Shown here: positions 35,775-47,640 of the stretch, in pieces
Layout: each line of letters opens with the position of its first letter
How positions within the stretch are numbered: the first letter of the stretch is position 1
Assembly: GCA_029204225.1 (NCBI GenBank)
Contig: CM055094.1
Location: 21,136,331-21,200,330, forward strand
Direction of reading: 5' to 3'
DNA: 64,000 nt
DNA from: Diphasiastrum complanatum
Lineage: Eukaryota > Streptophyta > Lycopodiopsida > Lycopodiales > Lycopodiaceae
Notes under the pieces: generated by a model
Seen by the model: the letters and a program-made list of their open reading frames with translations, nothing else
What the model was told of the DNA's origin: nothing
Database searches by the model: none
Position numbers and translations under genes: made by a program

Positions 35775-36726
35775 GTTTTATGAGGTTGAAGTTCTAGTTT
35801 TTCTACAAATCAACTTCCTCTGAAAGTTCCTTTTGGTGGAAATGATGCTATTTATACCAAGTGTAGGCTAATTTGTAATGGCAAAGATCGAGTTTGCAGC
35901 TCACCATGATTATGATCATTTGCAAGTAGCCTATTATAAGCAAATTGTGCTGCACTTTTGTGTTATCTTAGCACATATGAATGTAGCTTGTGATATTATT
36001 GGTTCGATATTCTAGTAGTTTTTTTGCACCATTTAAGGTAAGAGAAAGAGAGCACAATCTTTAACGCTTGCTTCTTGTACAACCAAATTACCTTCCAATT
36101 TTTTCAAGCCTATTTGCGGTAAAGTGTCTCACATCTCTATGGAACGTATGCACAAAAGTGAATCACTTTCTGCCACGTGATGATAGTGATACATTGTGCA
36201 CTAGGGAATCACACTGTTGATAAGTTGGATTCACATTTACATCATGAAGCAATCAATCTTGTAAGTTTTGTGTTCAAGTGGATCGGAAGCTCGCTCCAAT
36301 TGATGTTGAGATTAATATATCATGCTATCTCTAGCCTAATAGCCACACACTAGATGTTTGGATCCAGAAAATATTCATACAAAGAGACATAGGTCTACCA
36401 CGTAGGTCTGCCACGTAGTTTTCAATCAATCAAAAGGAAGGTAGATCCTTATCTTTGGTATTATAATAGTTAGTTCTTCAACTTAATGAGATCTTAGAAA
36501 TTAAATTTTAGGGTCAGCCCAAAGTTTTTGACAAGTGCTCATCAAGTGAATGCAATTCTAGTCAAGATTGTGTTCAATTTTGCTTGATTTGTGAGATATT
36601 TGGATTGATTATTGCATGATGATTCAATTGATCTTGTAGGAATGATTTGAAGAGGCATATTTATGTGCATATGATTCCTTTTGGTTCAGGTTAGGTGAAT
36701 CCTATATCCTTGTGAAGTTGAGATCA
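35775..36726 (+). repeat. Copia A 5' block
   Basis: Same internally deleted form as 8640-9611, with the CCACGTAG pair near 36395-36420. Confidence 0.5.
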
Positions 36727-37866
36727 ATGAATGCATATCTTTTGGATTCACATGATAGATTGAATGCTTCTAATTATTCAATTTGGAAGCTGAGAATGGA
36801 ATCAATCCTTATTTTACAAGATCTAATGGATATAGTGAGTGGCGAAGAGGATGAGCCTATTCACCCTCAAGAAGCTACAAAATACAAAAGGAGGTGCAAG
36901 GTTGCTCTCCATTGTATAGAATGAATGTAGCTCATGAGCTTCTTAATGAGCTAGGTTCTTGCATCTTGGGTCAAGAGTCATGGGAAACTCTTCAAAAGAT
37001 ATATGAATCAAAGAATACTTCAAGGTTGCTATCCTTGAAGAATCAAATCCATATGTGCTGAGAGTTAAGGACTTAAACAAAGAGCTTGCTTACATAGGAG
37101 ATTACATTAAGGAAAGTGAACTTGTTCAACCAATCTTGAATGCTTTAAGTATGGATTTTGCTAACTTGGTGCAAGGCTATGCAATCATGGGAAAGTTGCC
37201 TTCACTTGAAGATCTCCAAGGAGTCCTCATGGCCGAGGAGAGTAGGAGAACTCACATCAAGTCAAGGATGGAGAAGCTCTCAATGATGGAGATGACAAGT
37301 CTCTTTTCATCAAGATCAAGAGAAAATCCAAAGATGAAGCATTCAAGAAAAACCAAGTCAAAGCTCGAGCAAGCCAAAGAAGGATAAGTCGAAGATCAAA
37401 TGCTACTTTTGTGGCAAGACGGGGCACTATGCCTCGGAATGCTTCAAGAAGAAGCAAACTCAAAGTCAAGCAAACCTTGGTCAAGAGGAAGAGGAGAGCT
37501 CTCATGAAGATTTCGTCATGATGTCAAGTTTCTCATCTTCAAGCATGAGAGGTGAAGACCCTTGGTGGATAGATAGTGGAGCTAACTCCCACATGGCAAG
37601 TAAGAGGGAGTATTTTTCAACCTTATCTACCTATGAAGGACCTATCACGTAAATTTTTATAATTACGCTTATAAGATAGAAGGAATAGGATCCATACCTT
37701 TATGCTTGGGATCTTCAAGGAAGACCAAGATCGATGGAGTGCTTTACATTTTCAGTATCACTAAGAACTTGCTTAGTGTAGGGCAATTGCTTGACAATGT
37801 TTTGATTGTGGAGTTTGCCACAAATACATGTAACATCAAGAAGCATGGCAAGATCATTGCTAAAGG
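36727..37866 (+). pseudogene. Copia A gag-protease, joined to copia B
   Basis: Gag starts MNAYLLDSHD. Zinc knuckle CYFCGKTGHYASEC at about 37401-37442. Protease DPWWIDSGANSHMAS near 37558. Multiple frame breaks, with a stop TAA near 37650. At 37866/37867 (TAAAGG / GGTGATG) the sequence leaves copia A in the pre-integrase region and enters copia B Gag. The same joint is at about 58815. Confidence 0.7.
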
Positions 37867-39890
37867 GGTGATGATCTCCACACAACCCGGCCTCACTCTT
37901 CAAAAGGTGATCAGTCATCTTCTTCAGGAAGAAATGCGAAGAAAGACCAACGGCCTGTCCATCAAAGACAAATCCATGACCCTGTACACCAAGAAGAAAG
38001 ACTATTCCAAGGGCAAGAATCAAGTGCAGCAGCAACAGCAGAAGCCTCACACTCATGGTGAGAATAGTGGATCGCGCAAGAAGCTTTTTTATAGATATCG
38101 CAAGAGAGTCAATCACAACATCAAGGAGTGTCGCATTCGCATCTACAACAAGGCAAAGAAGAAACAACAGCAGTAGCCAGACTCCTCCAATGCGGCGGAA
38201 TTCAAGGAGCAAGATACACACTTGTTAATGGCTTACAACAGTGGCAACAAAGACTACGATAGCTGGTATCTGGACAGCGGCGCTACCCAACACATGATCT
38301 CTCGCAAGGAATGGTTTACTGAGTATGCAGCTTACAACAGAGATCAATTCATCAATCTCAGAGATTCAAGCACCATACGCGTTGAAGGCAAAGGGACAGT
38401 CAAGATCACATTCAACAACAATCTATCTATTTGTGTTCCCAACCTCCTTCACGTTCCTCAGCTATCAAAGAACCTCTTATCAATATCTAAGTTAAATGAT
38501 GAGGGCTACAATGTTACTTTCTCATCTGAGCAGTGTACAATCTTCGATGAAGATATCACTCTGACTACATGCACTATCAGTTTCATTAGCTAGCATCTTT
38601 AATGAAAATGTAAACAATAATGCTATTTTGTGGCATAGTCAATTTGGACACGTGAATACAAGATCACTTTTCTATATGTGTTGTAATAACTTAGTTGATG
38701 GATTGTATTTCCCTTCTTCATTAGATAGGAAATCTTTCTTTTGTGAATCATGCGTCTATGGCAAACACTCTAGAAGCAAGTCTCCCAAATCACATTCCAT
38801 CAAAACAAAGCATGTATTGGATCTTGTACATAGCAATCTTTGTGGTCCAATGCTAACTCTGTCCTTAGGAGATGCAATCTATTTTATCACTTTCATAGAT
38901 GATTATTCTAGATGGTCTACAGTCATGTTCATTAAGCACAAATATGAAGCCTTTGAATGCTTCAAAAGATTCAAGGTGATGGCTGAGACCCAAACATCTA
39001 CAATAGTGAAGGCACTCCGAACTGATGGTGGCGGTGAATATCTCTCTAATGAGATGTCTGACTACATGGTTCACCACTTCCTATTCACCTCAATAGAACG
39101 GGATTGCAGAAAGGAAGAATTGAACTCTTCTCAACTAAGCCAGATCCATGCTACATCAATCACATCTACCTGCGAAGTTCTGGGCAGAAGCTACTGCCAC
39201 AGCTTGTTACTTATAGAACAAATCTAGCACCAAAGCCGTCAACAACAAAACTCCTTATGAAGTTTGGCATGGACACGAGCCTAGTGTCAGCCATTTAAAA
39301 ATATTTGGTTGTATATGTTTTGTTCACATTCCTAAACAGCTTAGGAAGAAGCTAGATCATAAGACAAATAAATGTATTTTCATTGGCTATCTTGATGAAC
39401 ATAAAGCTTATAAAGTTTATGATCCATCCACCAATGTAGTATTTGTCTCTAGGGATGTAATATTTCAAGAACATACATACTATGATTTTAAACAGCCATC
39501 GATAAATGATGCTATGTCATTTCATTCAATTTTACGTAGCATGGATTCTTCCAACGTTGATATTCCTTCTACAGAACCTGCAGCTACAACAACAAAAGTC
39601 GAGCAGCCGCCAATACCTGTCATCAGACCAAACCAAGCTAGCTCGAGCAGATATGGAGAAATTCAAGAAGAAGCATCATCGCATCCTGGTCAACCAAACG
39701 TTCGCAGATCCTCACGGACTCGGACCGTTTCTGAGAGCTATACACCTCAATCATTTTGGACTTCATCAAAAGAACCAGAGAGCCTAGCTGAAGCAATTAA
39801 CTCCAAGGATGCTATGAAGTGGCAAGAAGCTATGGAAAGCGAGTACAACTCACTTTTGACGAACCAGACCTGGACACTGGTCGATTTCCC
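37867..39890 (+). pseudogene. Copia B polyprotein: Gag end, protease, integrase, RT start
   Basis: A second Ty1/copia family. In order: Gag tail with poly-Gln and a decayed zinc knuckle (the first Cys pair lost; HNIKEC remains); protease SWYLDSGATQHM (about 38262); pre-integrase WHSQFGHVNTRS (38630); integrase core, in which HSNLCGP has Asn where the first catalytic Asp is expected, FIDDYSR follows, and LRTDGGGEY keeps the second Asp. The Glu region near 39095-39130 is in another frame and has two C-to-T-type stops. It continues through GCICFVHIP and RDVIFQEH to the RT opening AMKWQEAMESEYNSL. It breaks at 39890, so RT and RNase H are missing. Confidence 0.8.
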
Positions 39891-40920
39891 CATTCACATC
39901 ACAATGCATACGAGATTTCAAAACAAGATGAAAAAGCTCATACTTAGAATCATGTAGTTTTTCCATAACTTCCGTCGAGGAAACCATCAGTGATGGGAGT
40001 ACATTAGTCTCCCCATAAATAGAGACTATCTGGTCAAACTTATCTTTAAATACCATAGTATGGTTTTTAAAATCTATTTCCAACGAATCTGATTTATCAA
40101 AAGACCATTCATATCCTAGGATTACATAAGTTCTATCAAGATTCATAACATGGAAGTTGAGCCACTCAACATGATCTTGCATCCGAAGCTCCAAATTAGG
40201 GACTTTCACATCCCAAACTTTTGTGTCTGACCCTGAGGCTAGAGGACCACATAATGCTGATCATTGGCCATGGTGGGCACCCGAAGCTTCTATACAAGCC
40301 GCACATTCAAAAAGTTGTGAGTACCTCCAAAATCAAACAATATATTTATGTCTTTCCCTAGAATATTGCCTTTAACTCGAAACCATTAATTAGACTTGAA
40401 AGAAAGTGTACTGAAGTTACAAGTATATTCACAACCATTTAACAAATCAACTTTCAATGCACAACCATTTAACAAATCGACTTTCAATTTACCTGTCGGT
40501 AAATCCATCGCCATGAAACTTGATGATCTATTTTCCCTCTCGGATCTTTGTTTGGCATGATGCCCAAGTTTGTTGCATAGAAAGAAAAGGTTCTCCTTTA
40601 TTGCCGCAATCCGCCCTTTGTCCTTTATAACGGACTTCTTTTTGTTCTTCATCTTCTTATTGTGTTGGCAAGCTGTAGTTTCTAGTTCATCAAAAAATAG
40701 ATTTTTTATCTTATTATTTTTTGGCTTTTCATTCTTAGGCTTTTGGGCTGATTGGCTATGCATACTCTTCCATGAGGCAATCACAGTGCTATCGTAGGCT
40801 TTAGCTACTCGGATAGCATCTTTCAATATGGAGGACATTCCCTTTGCACTCCTTTTGGTAATCGGCTGACAATCCATACTATGAATTGCCACTGTGCCAC
40901 TTTCCAATCAAAGACCCTTA
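39891..40920 (-). pseudogene. Ty3/gypsy Gag end, knuckle, protease and linker
   Basis: Best copy of this gypsy segment. 40907-40386 is open for 173 codons: basic stretch KPKNEKPKNNK, a decayed CCHC knuckle (FLCNKLGHHAK), and KLKVDLLNG. 40380-40270 covers the broken protease. 40209-39850 encodes the following linker, DRTYVILGYEWSFDKSDSLE. It starts at the copia B joint; no RT follows. Homologous to 1-725 and to 7624-7851. Confidence 0.65.
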
Positions 40921-41164
40921 AGTGATTATTAGAAGCATTTTTCAAATGGAAAAAAATAGCACACACCTCTAAAAGGATACGGTTGCTAGGTATACAATGT
41001 ACTCAACAAAAATTGCTTTTTTTTTAAGGCTTTCAATTGCCTAAACCCCGAAAAGCAAATAGGGACAAAGTAATGGCAAACGTAAATGCAATAAAGGAAC
41101 TTCCAAAATCCCTATTCAAGAGCACAAAATCCAAAATCCCCCACCCCTCCCCCCCCAATTAATA

Positions 41165-41862
41165 TAACTAGTAATATTCAGAAAGTTCACCAATTTACAT
41201 GTGTTGTCGTTTCCGTCTATCTCAAGGTATTCCAGGGGATAGATCCAAAAAGGATTGTCAGGTGTTCTTGGTTGAGTCTTGTCTAGGAAACATCCAACCG
41301 TATGATTATTGATAAAGCATATGTCGTCAATGTACCTGAACGAATATTTGAAGTCGTTTATAAATTTAATTTTCCCTAATCTTGCAAGCCTCTTAATAAA
41401 CTGCATTTCAAAAAAAGAAAGGTACTAGTTACAAGACATTGGTGAATATGAAAAACCCATTGGTATTCCCCCGATCTGTCGCTAACTATGATCCCCAAGT
41501 CTGATAATGCAATTGTCTATCAAATAGGAATTCTAAATGCATAAGGTATTCTTGCGATCTATAGTACTCCATTCATATGAACCCGTATTTTTCGAAGCCC
41601 ATTTAAAATCATTGGTTTCAGATATTCGTTTGTGTTTGAGCAATTTGATTTTGGCAATATTAAATGCCGAACAAATCATTTTAGTCATAATAGTTTTCAA
41701 ATCGTCAGTCTCGTTCAAAGGAATATTGCTTTTTTGGGGGTAACCTAATTCTTTGCTTGCTGGTTCTTTGAGTTTGTAATGCAATTTCAGGCTGAAATTT
41801 TCAATGCACAAGGCTTGTAGGAGGGCGAGTTCCTGCATCCATCTAATGTGTGGTTTCGACAC
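41165..41862 (-). pseudogene. Penelope-like RT fragment (copy 2)
   Basis: 41862-41533 encodes the upstream part (MSKPHIRWMQELALLQAL). 41406-41165 is open across FSFRYIDD-type catalytic box (41334-41323), NHTVGCFLDKTQPRTPDNPF and YPLEYLEI to VNFLNIT. The GIPMG part between lies in another frame. It clarifies the downstream motifs that are absent at 1370-2044. Confidence 0.65.
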
Positions 41863-42700
41863 ATTTTGGTGCTGATTTTTCAGATTTGATACTTGCTATT
41901 TTTTGTGTCTTTTAGGGCACATTTAGGGTTTGAAAAAGTTTATCTTCTTGGTTTGTTTTTATGGCAAGAGATTTGAGCCCACCTATATATATATATATAT
42001 AGATCTCTAGGTCCACTCAAGCCTACGTGTCACAGGGCCTAGTTGGCTTGACATACAAGGTTATGGTAGGCCTACATGGCTTCCCACATGGCAACTTTCA
42101 AGCCTGCATGATTTTGCCATGTGGCAGACCTACGTGGCTTGCCATGTGGTAGTGTGTGATAGGCTTCGCAGATAGCAGACCACGTAGGCAGAGCCTGGTT
42201 GGCTTGCCAGCCTATGATGGGCCTATGTGGCTTGCCACATGGCTAACCCCATGCCTGCATGATTTGCCACATGGCAGTCATACGTGACTTGCCACGTGGC
42301 ATCCTATGACAACCTTGATCGATAGCAGGCCTATGTTGCCTACTACACAAGTCTATGGTAGGCCATGTGGTAAACCACACAAGTCTATGGTAGGACTATG
42401 TGGTTGGCTACCTGGCAGTTTATGAGCCCCCTCTTTCTCTCTCTAGGTCCACTCAGGCCTACGTGGCAAAGTCTGGATGGCTTGCCACACAAGCCTATGT
42501 TGGACCTAAGTGTTTGCAAACCCTAAGTTGCAAGACTTGCCACAAGGTAGACCTACATGGTTTTCCATGTTTCAGGCCTACGTGGCTTTCCACGTGGTAG
42601 CTTGCGAGATCCACCTCTTTCTCTCTCTAGATCCACTCAGGCCTACGTGGCAGAGCCTGGTTGGCTTGCGACACAAGCCTATGGCAAGCCTATGCAGAAA
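41863..42700. repeat. Satellite block with TA microsatellite
   Basis: TA run at about 41983-42002, then the terminal unit and two CT-headed units (42425, 42625). There is no H3-like ORF here: satellite continues through the place where it would be, as in the 2.1-kb scrap. Confidence 0.8.
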
Positions 42701-43293
42701 CCTTGTTTATTGGTTCCCTATCAATCTATTGATTCTTCTCTTTAAGATCTATTACAGTTTGCCACGTTCTTGGTTGGATTTCCCTTCTGCTTATCATCAA
42801 GCTTCACGAGTTTCTTATGAATTAGTCCTCTCAATTTATTACCCACTTAGGCAAAGAAATCTCATCGTGTTGTAGTTATTTCCAGCCTGTCACAGGATAC
42901 TCAGGCAACGTTCACTCCTGAACTGTACTCACATTACTTGAAAACATGCAAGTCCTGATGCTCATAAATGGATTAGCCTATTACTCGGATGAACACCTAA
43001 TAAATTCCTACTCCTACTTGCTGCAGAATCGAATGAAATAGATCCTTGTGAATGAAACTAATCTAACATGCAACAAACAAAATTAAGAAACAAGAAATAA
43101 AAAGCTAAATTAGAAAGCATTTCAAAGAACAAGAATCAAGAAACACACATTTCTTGATTAGTCAGGCCATCATATGATGGCCTTCTTCTGATTGCAGGGC
43201 TACGTTGGAATTGATTTTTATAGGATCCAACCCTCAATCCCAAAAGTACTCCTAATTCATAAGGAATGCCATGGATTGATAATCGGCACTTTC
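42701..43293. other. Non-coding stretch with an 18-bp perfect palindrome
   Basis: Unique in the window. GGCCATCATATGATGGCC at 43165-43182 is perfectly self-complementary. AT-rich surroundings; possibly LTR-derived. No ORF supported. Confidence 0.5.
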
Positions 43294-45428
43294 TCAAATG
43301 CATACGTCAACACTAGACCTATATTCGTAGCCAAAGTCTAGTAGTTGTAGCCTCAACTCGTCATACGTTGACCTTTCTGAAATCCCTGGAATCATCGGCC
43401 AATTGATAGCTTCACCTATTGGTTGTTCAGTTCGCCATGGACCTCTTCTTTTAATAGGCATGTAAAAGAGATCAACCCTTTTCCAAGACGGTGCCCTCAG
43501 GTACTCTTGTAGTTGCAGCCTCCAATTGTCTTTCAAGATCTTGTTTCTCCATTTTGGTTGTGGCTACAGGCTTACAATAACATCTGACATTGATGGGTAT
43601 TGTCCTTGATCCAAGTCTTTTTTTCCACCTCTCATGGATCGAGGGTATTTCTTCATGAATTTCTCGGATTTTTGGGTGTCGGCCATCTTAGGTTTTGGCT
43701 TGATCTGTTGGGTTGCCTTTGGCTTTTTCAGAGGCCTTGGCAAATACTCGTCAAATGCCTTGGCCCTTTTGTCCTCTTCCAGCTCTTCCACTAGTCGAGG
43801 GCTCAACTTCACTAGTATTGAAGCCTGCAGGTGGCAGGGAGAAACTCCGAAGGGTCAGTTGCACAGCTTGGGGGTTCTCAAACTCATCGGTGTCAACTTG
43901 GGTTTCAACTATGTCAGGTGAACTTTGTGGGGTGTTCAGGGAAAGGATTCTCAACAAGATTGAAAGTAGCATTGGGAGAGCTAATTTGCTTCACAAACTC
44001 GTCCCACTGGGCAAAGAAATGTTGCATGTTGGGATTGTGATAGGGGCTGCACCTCTACTTCCGTTGAAGTTGTGCTTGCGCTTTGCTAGTCTGCTATGGT
44101 TGTCAACGTGTCTGCTTGTACTACTTGTGGCTAAGGCGAACATGGAGGTGTCGACGTAGTGTCTAGCAGCGGTGGAGTTGAAACTACATCCGGTGGAATA
44201 ATCTGGGAATCCGCAACTGTGTCATCAGCGAAGGTGCTAACTGCAGCATCTATGCCACGAGTCGGTGATGATTGTTGTTGTGATGCCATATCTAATCAGG
44301 AGCTCGTGTCTTGTGATTCTTCTGACCCAGATGTATCTTGTGGAGATTGTGTGGCTACTTTCTTGGATTTGGGCTTGCGTAGGAGCTTCTCGCCTTCAGA
44401 CTCCATATCATCAGAGTCTATTTCATCTGATGAAGCATGACGTTTTGCTTGTATCTTGGTCCTTTGTCTGGATTCTTGTGTTGGTGGTGGTTGGACCAGT
44501 GTGGTGGTGTCTTCATATTGAGCAGAAGACTCTTCAGCAGAATGATCCTTCGTCTGTGACAAAGAGGACATGGGTGTCTTTCTCGATGTAAGCTTCACTA
44601 GGCTGACCTTTTGGTGCTTTGTAGTTGGCCCTTGTTGAGAGGAGGAACTCTTTCTCTTTTGAGAAGCTGCTTGCGTGGAATCTGTTGCAGTAGGCCTGGA
44701 AGTAGAGTTGGTATCCTTGGCTGGTTCTGAGGGAGTCTCCCAAACTTTTATCTGCTAGTATCAACTGGTCGGTGGCTCAACTGCTGCAAAGTGACATCTA
44801 TCAGAAGATAGCCCAATAGTTGGAGGTTTGCTTGTTCTTGATATAGTCATGGAGGCAGTTGGAAGCAAACTAGGCCCAGTCATAAAGGTTCTCATTGTGT
44901 AGTCTAGAATCAGCCATCATGTGGAATAGTTTCTAGGGGATACGTATGATCTTGGACCTATAGCGCTGTGTATATTTCGTTAGATAGGCACATGGAACAG
45001 CTAAGGGCTTATCATTTATGACCTCAATATGGTAACCATCCTTTTTTTTCCATTTGTCCGCTGAGGGGTCTATGTATTTGAAGTATGCTATGGATTCAAT
45101 TTTTTTGAGGGTCCTACTAACTGTGTTTGGTCCCCTAGGGAAGCCAAATGTATTGAGGTCAGCTCCAGAAATAGGGATAATATAAACAAAATTTTGGTTA
45201 GGAGGTAACATGAACTGGAAAATATGTCGGTGAGGTTATAAGCAATATGCAATCGAAATGGGCTCTGATAGCCACTGATCAAAAGAGGAAGTTGGAACTC
45301 TATTTGGCTCAAAAACTGATGTGCCTCCTAGTACCAAGTGTTCATCTCATAGATATTGAGGCTTTCCATGGTGATATCAATTCTATCTGGAGTTGGGTCA
45401 TTAGAACTGGAAGATGTTGTGGTAGACA
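43294..45428 (-). pseudogene. Gag-like ORF, longest copy (D)
   Basis: Candidate ATG at 45428 (MSTTTSSS). Order on the minus strand: EMNTWYQ; LPPNQNFVYIIPISGADLNT to CAYLTKYTQRYRSKIIRIP (45211-44933, the best core); RTSQGYQLYFQAYCNRF (44764-44534); acidic Ser-rich linker DEIDSDDMESEGEKLLRKPK; FDEYLPRPLKKPK basic region; and an end with RRGPWRTEQPIGEAINWPMI and LRLQLLDFGYEYR (43536-43294). About 700 residues if joined, with several frame breaks. Probably Gag/ORF1 of the gypsy-type element whose leader adjoins; the domain is not recognised. Its continuation into knuckle/protease (40907) is split by satellite and the Penelope fragment. Confidence 0.5.
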
Positions 45429-46030
45429 TCTTCTGGACTCGGCTGAGGACTCTGTTGAAGGTTTGGCTCTGGTAACAAACAAGTCGAGTCTCGGCTCGGT
45501 CAACTGTGGAGGGCTTCGGATCGGTCGACTTTTGATGGACTCGTCTCGGTCAACTTTGTATGCAGAGTATGGACGGTCCACAGTGAATGCAGAGTATAGG
45601 GGCTCGACACTATGAGCAGTAGAGTATTGCTCGGCAGTGTATGGAGACTAGAAATTTGTGGACAAATTTGGAGCAATGTTGTTCTGATAGGATGTGGAAA
45701 CGATGATGTTTCTTCACAGTAACGTACTAGTAGTGAGCTTTCAACCCAAATCGGTGTTGAATGTGCAGTTTTGACAAGCTCCAGGAGCACTACCCTTCAG
45801 CATTTGGCTTGTGCTAGATGTGACGATTTTTGTGTAATGTAGCAGATCTCGGCAGCTTAGGGTTTTTGAAAATGGATGATGATGGCGCTCCGGATCCGTG
45901 GTGGATGTATGTAGATGGTGTCCAAGGATGCAAAGGAGTAATCAAGCACTGTCGTAGCGAATGATACATCGCCACTAAAAGATGGAAAATCGATCCTTTG
46001 AAGCTATAGCTTTTCAAAGCTTCTGAATTT
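45429..46030 (-). repeat. Gypsy leader, PBS-like site and presumed LTR (copy D)
   Basis: Leader repeats are shortened relative to 7852-8100. A PBS-like stretch near 45680-45690 reads TATCAGAAC. The presumed LTR reaches about 46020. This copy has leader, gag-like ORF and LTR in natural order. Confidence 0.5.
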
Positions 46031-46037
46031 CATTTCC

Positions 46038-46158
46038 ATGCCTGAAGAAGGAAGTGCCAGCATCAAATCTTCTCCCATCAGAGTTTGTTTTCATTTCCTA
46101 AAAAGCATGCATGGCAGCATGGCAGTAAAGCGTGATATTGTGATTTTTTGTAATGTTC
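46038..46158 (+). pseudogene. 60-residue ORF, 3'-truncated copy
   Basis: Reads like 21168-21350 up to FCNV, then joins at about 46159 to the CCCATGTATGTGATG part of the copia 5' block. Confidence 0.45.
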
Positions 46159-47588
<1,430 letters not shown>

Positions 47589-47640
47589 TATCGATGTTCT
47601 CTGTCCTTCTGATTTCGCCTCTTATTATCGTCATTTACAG

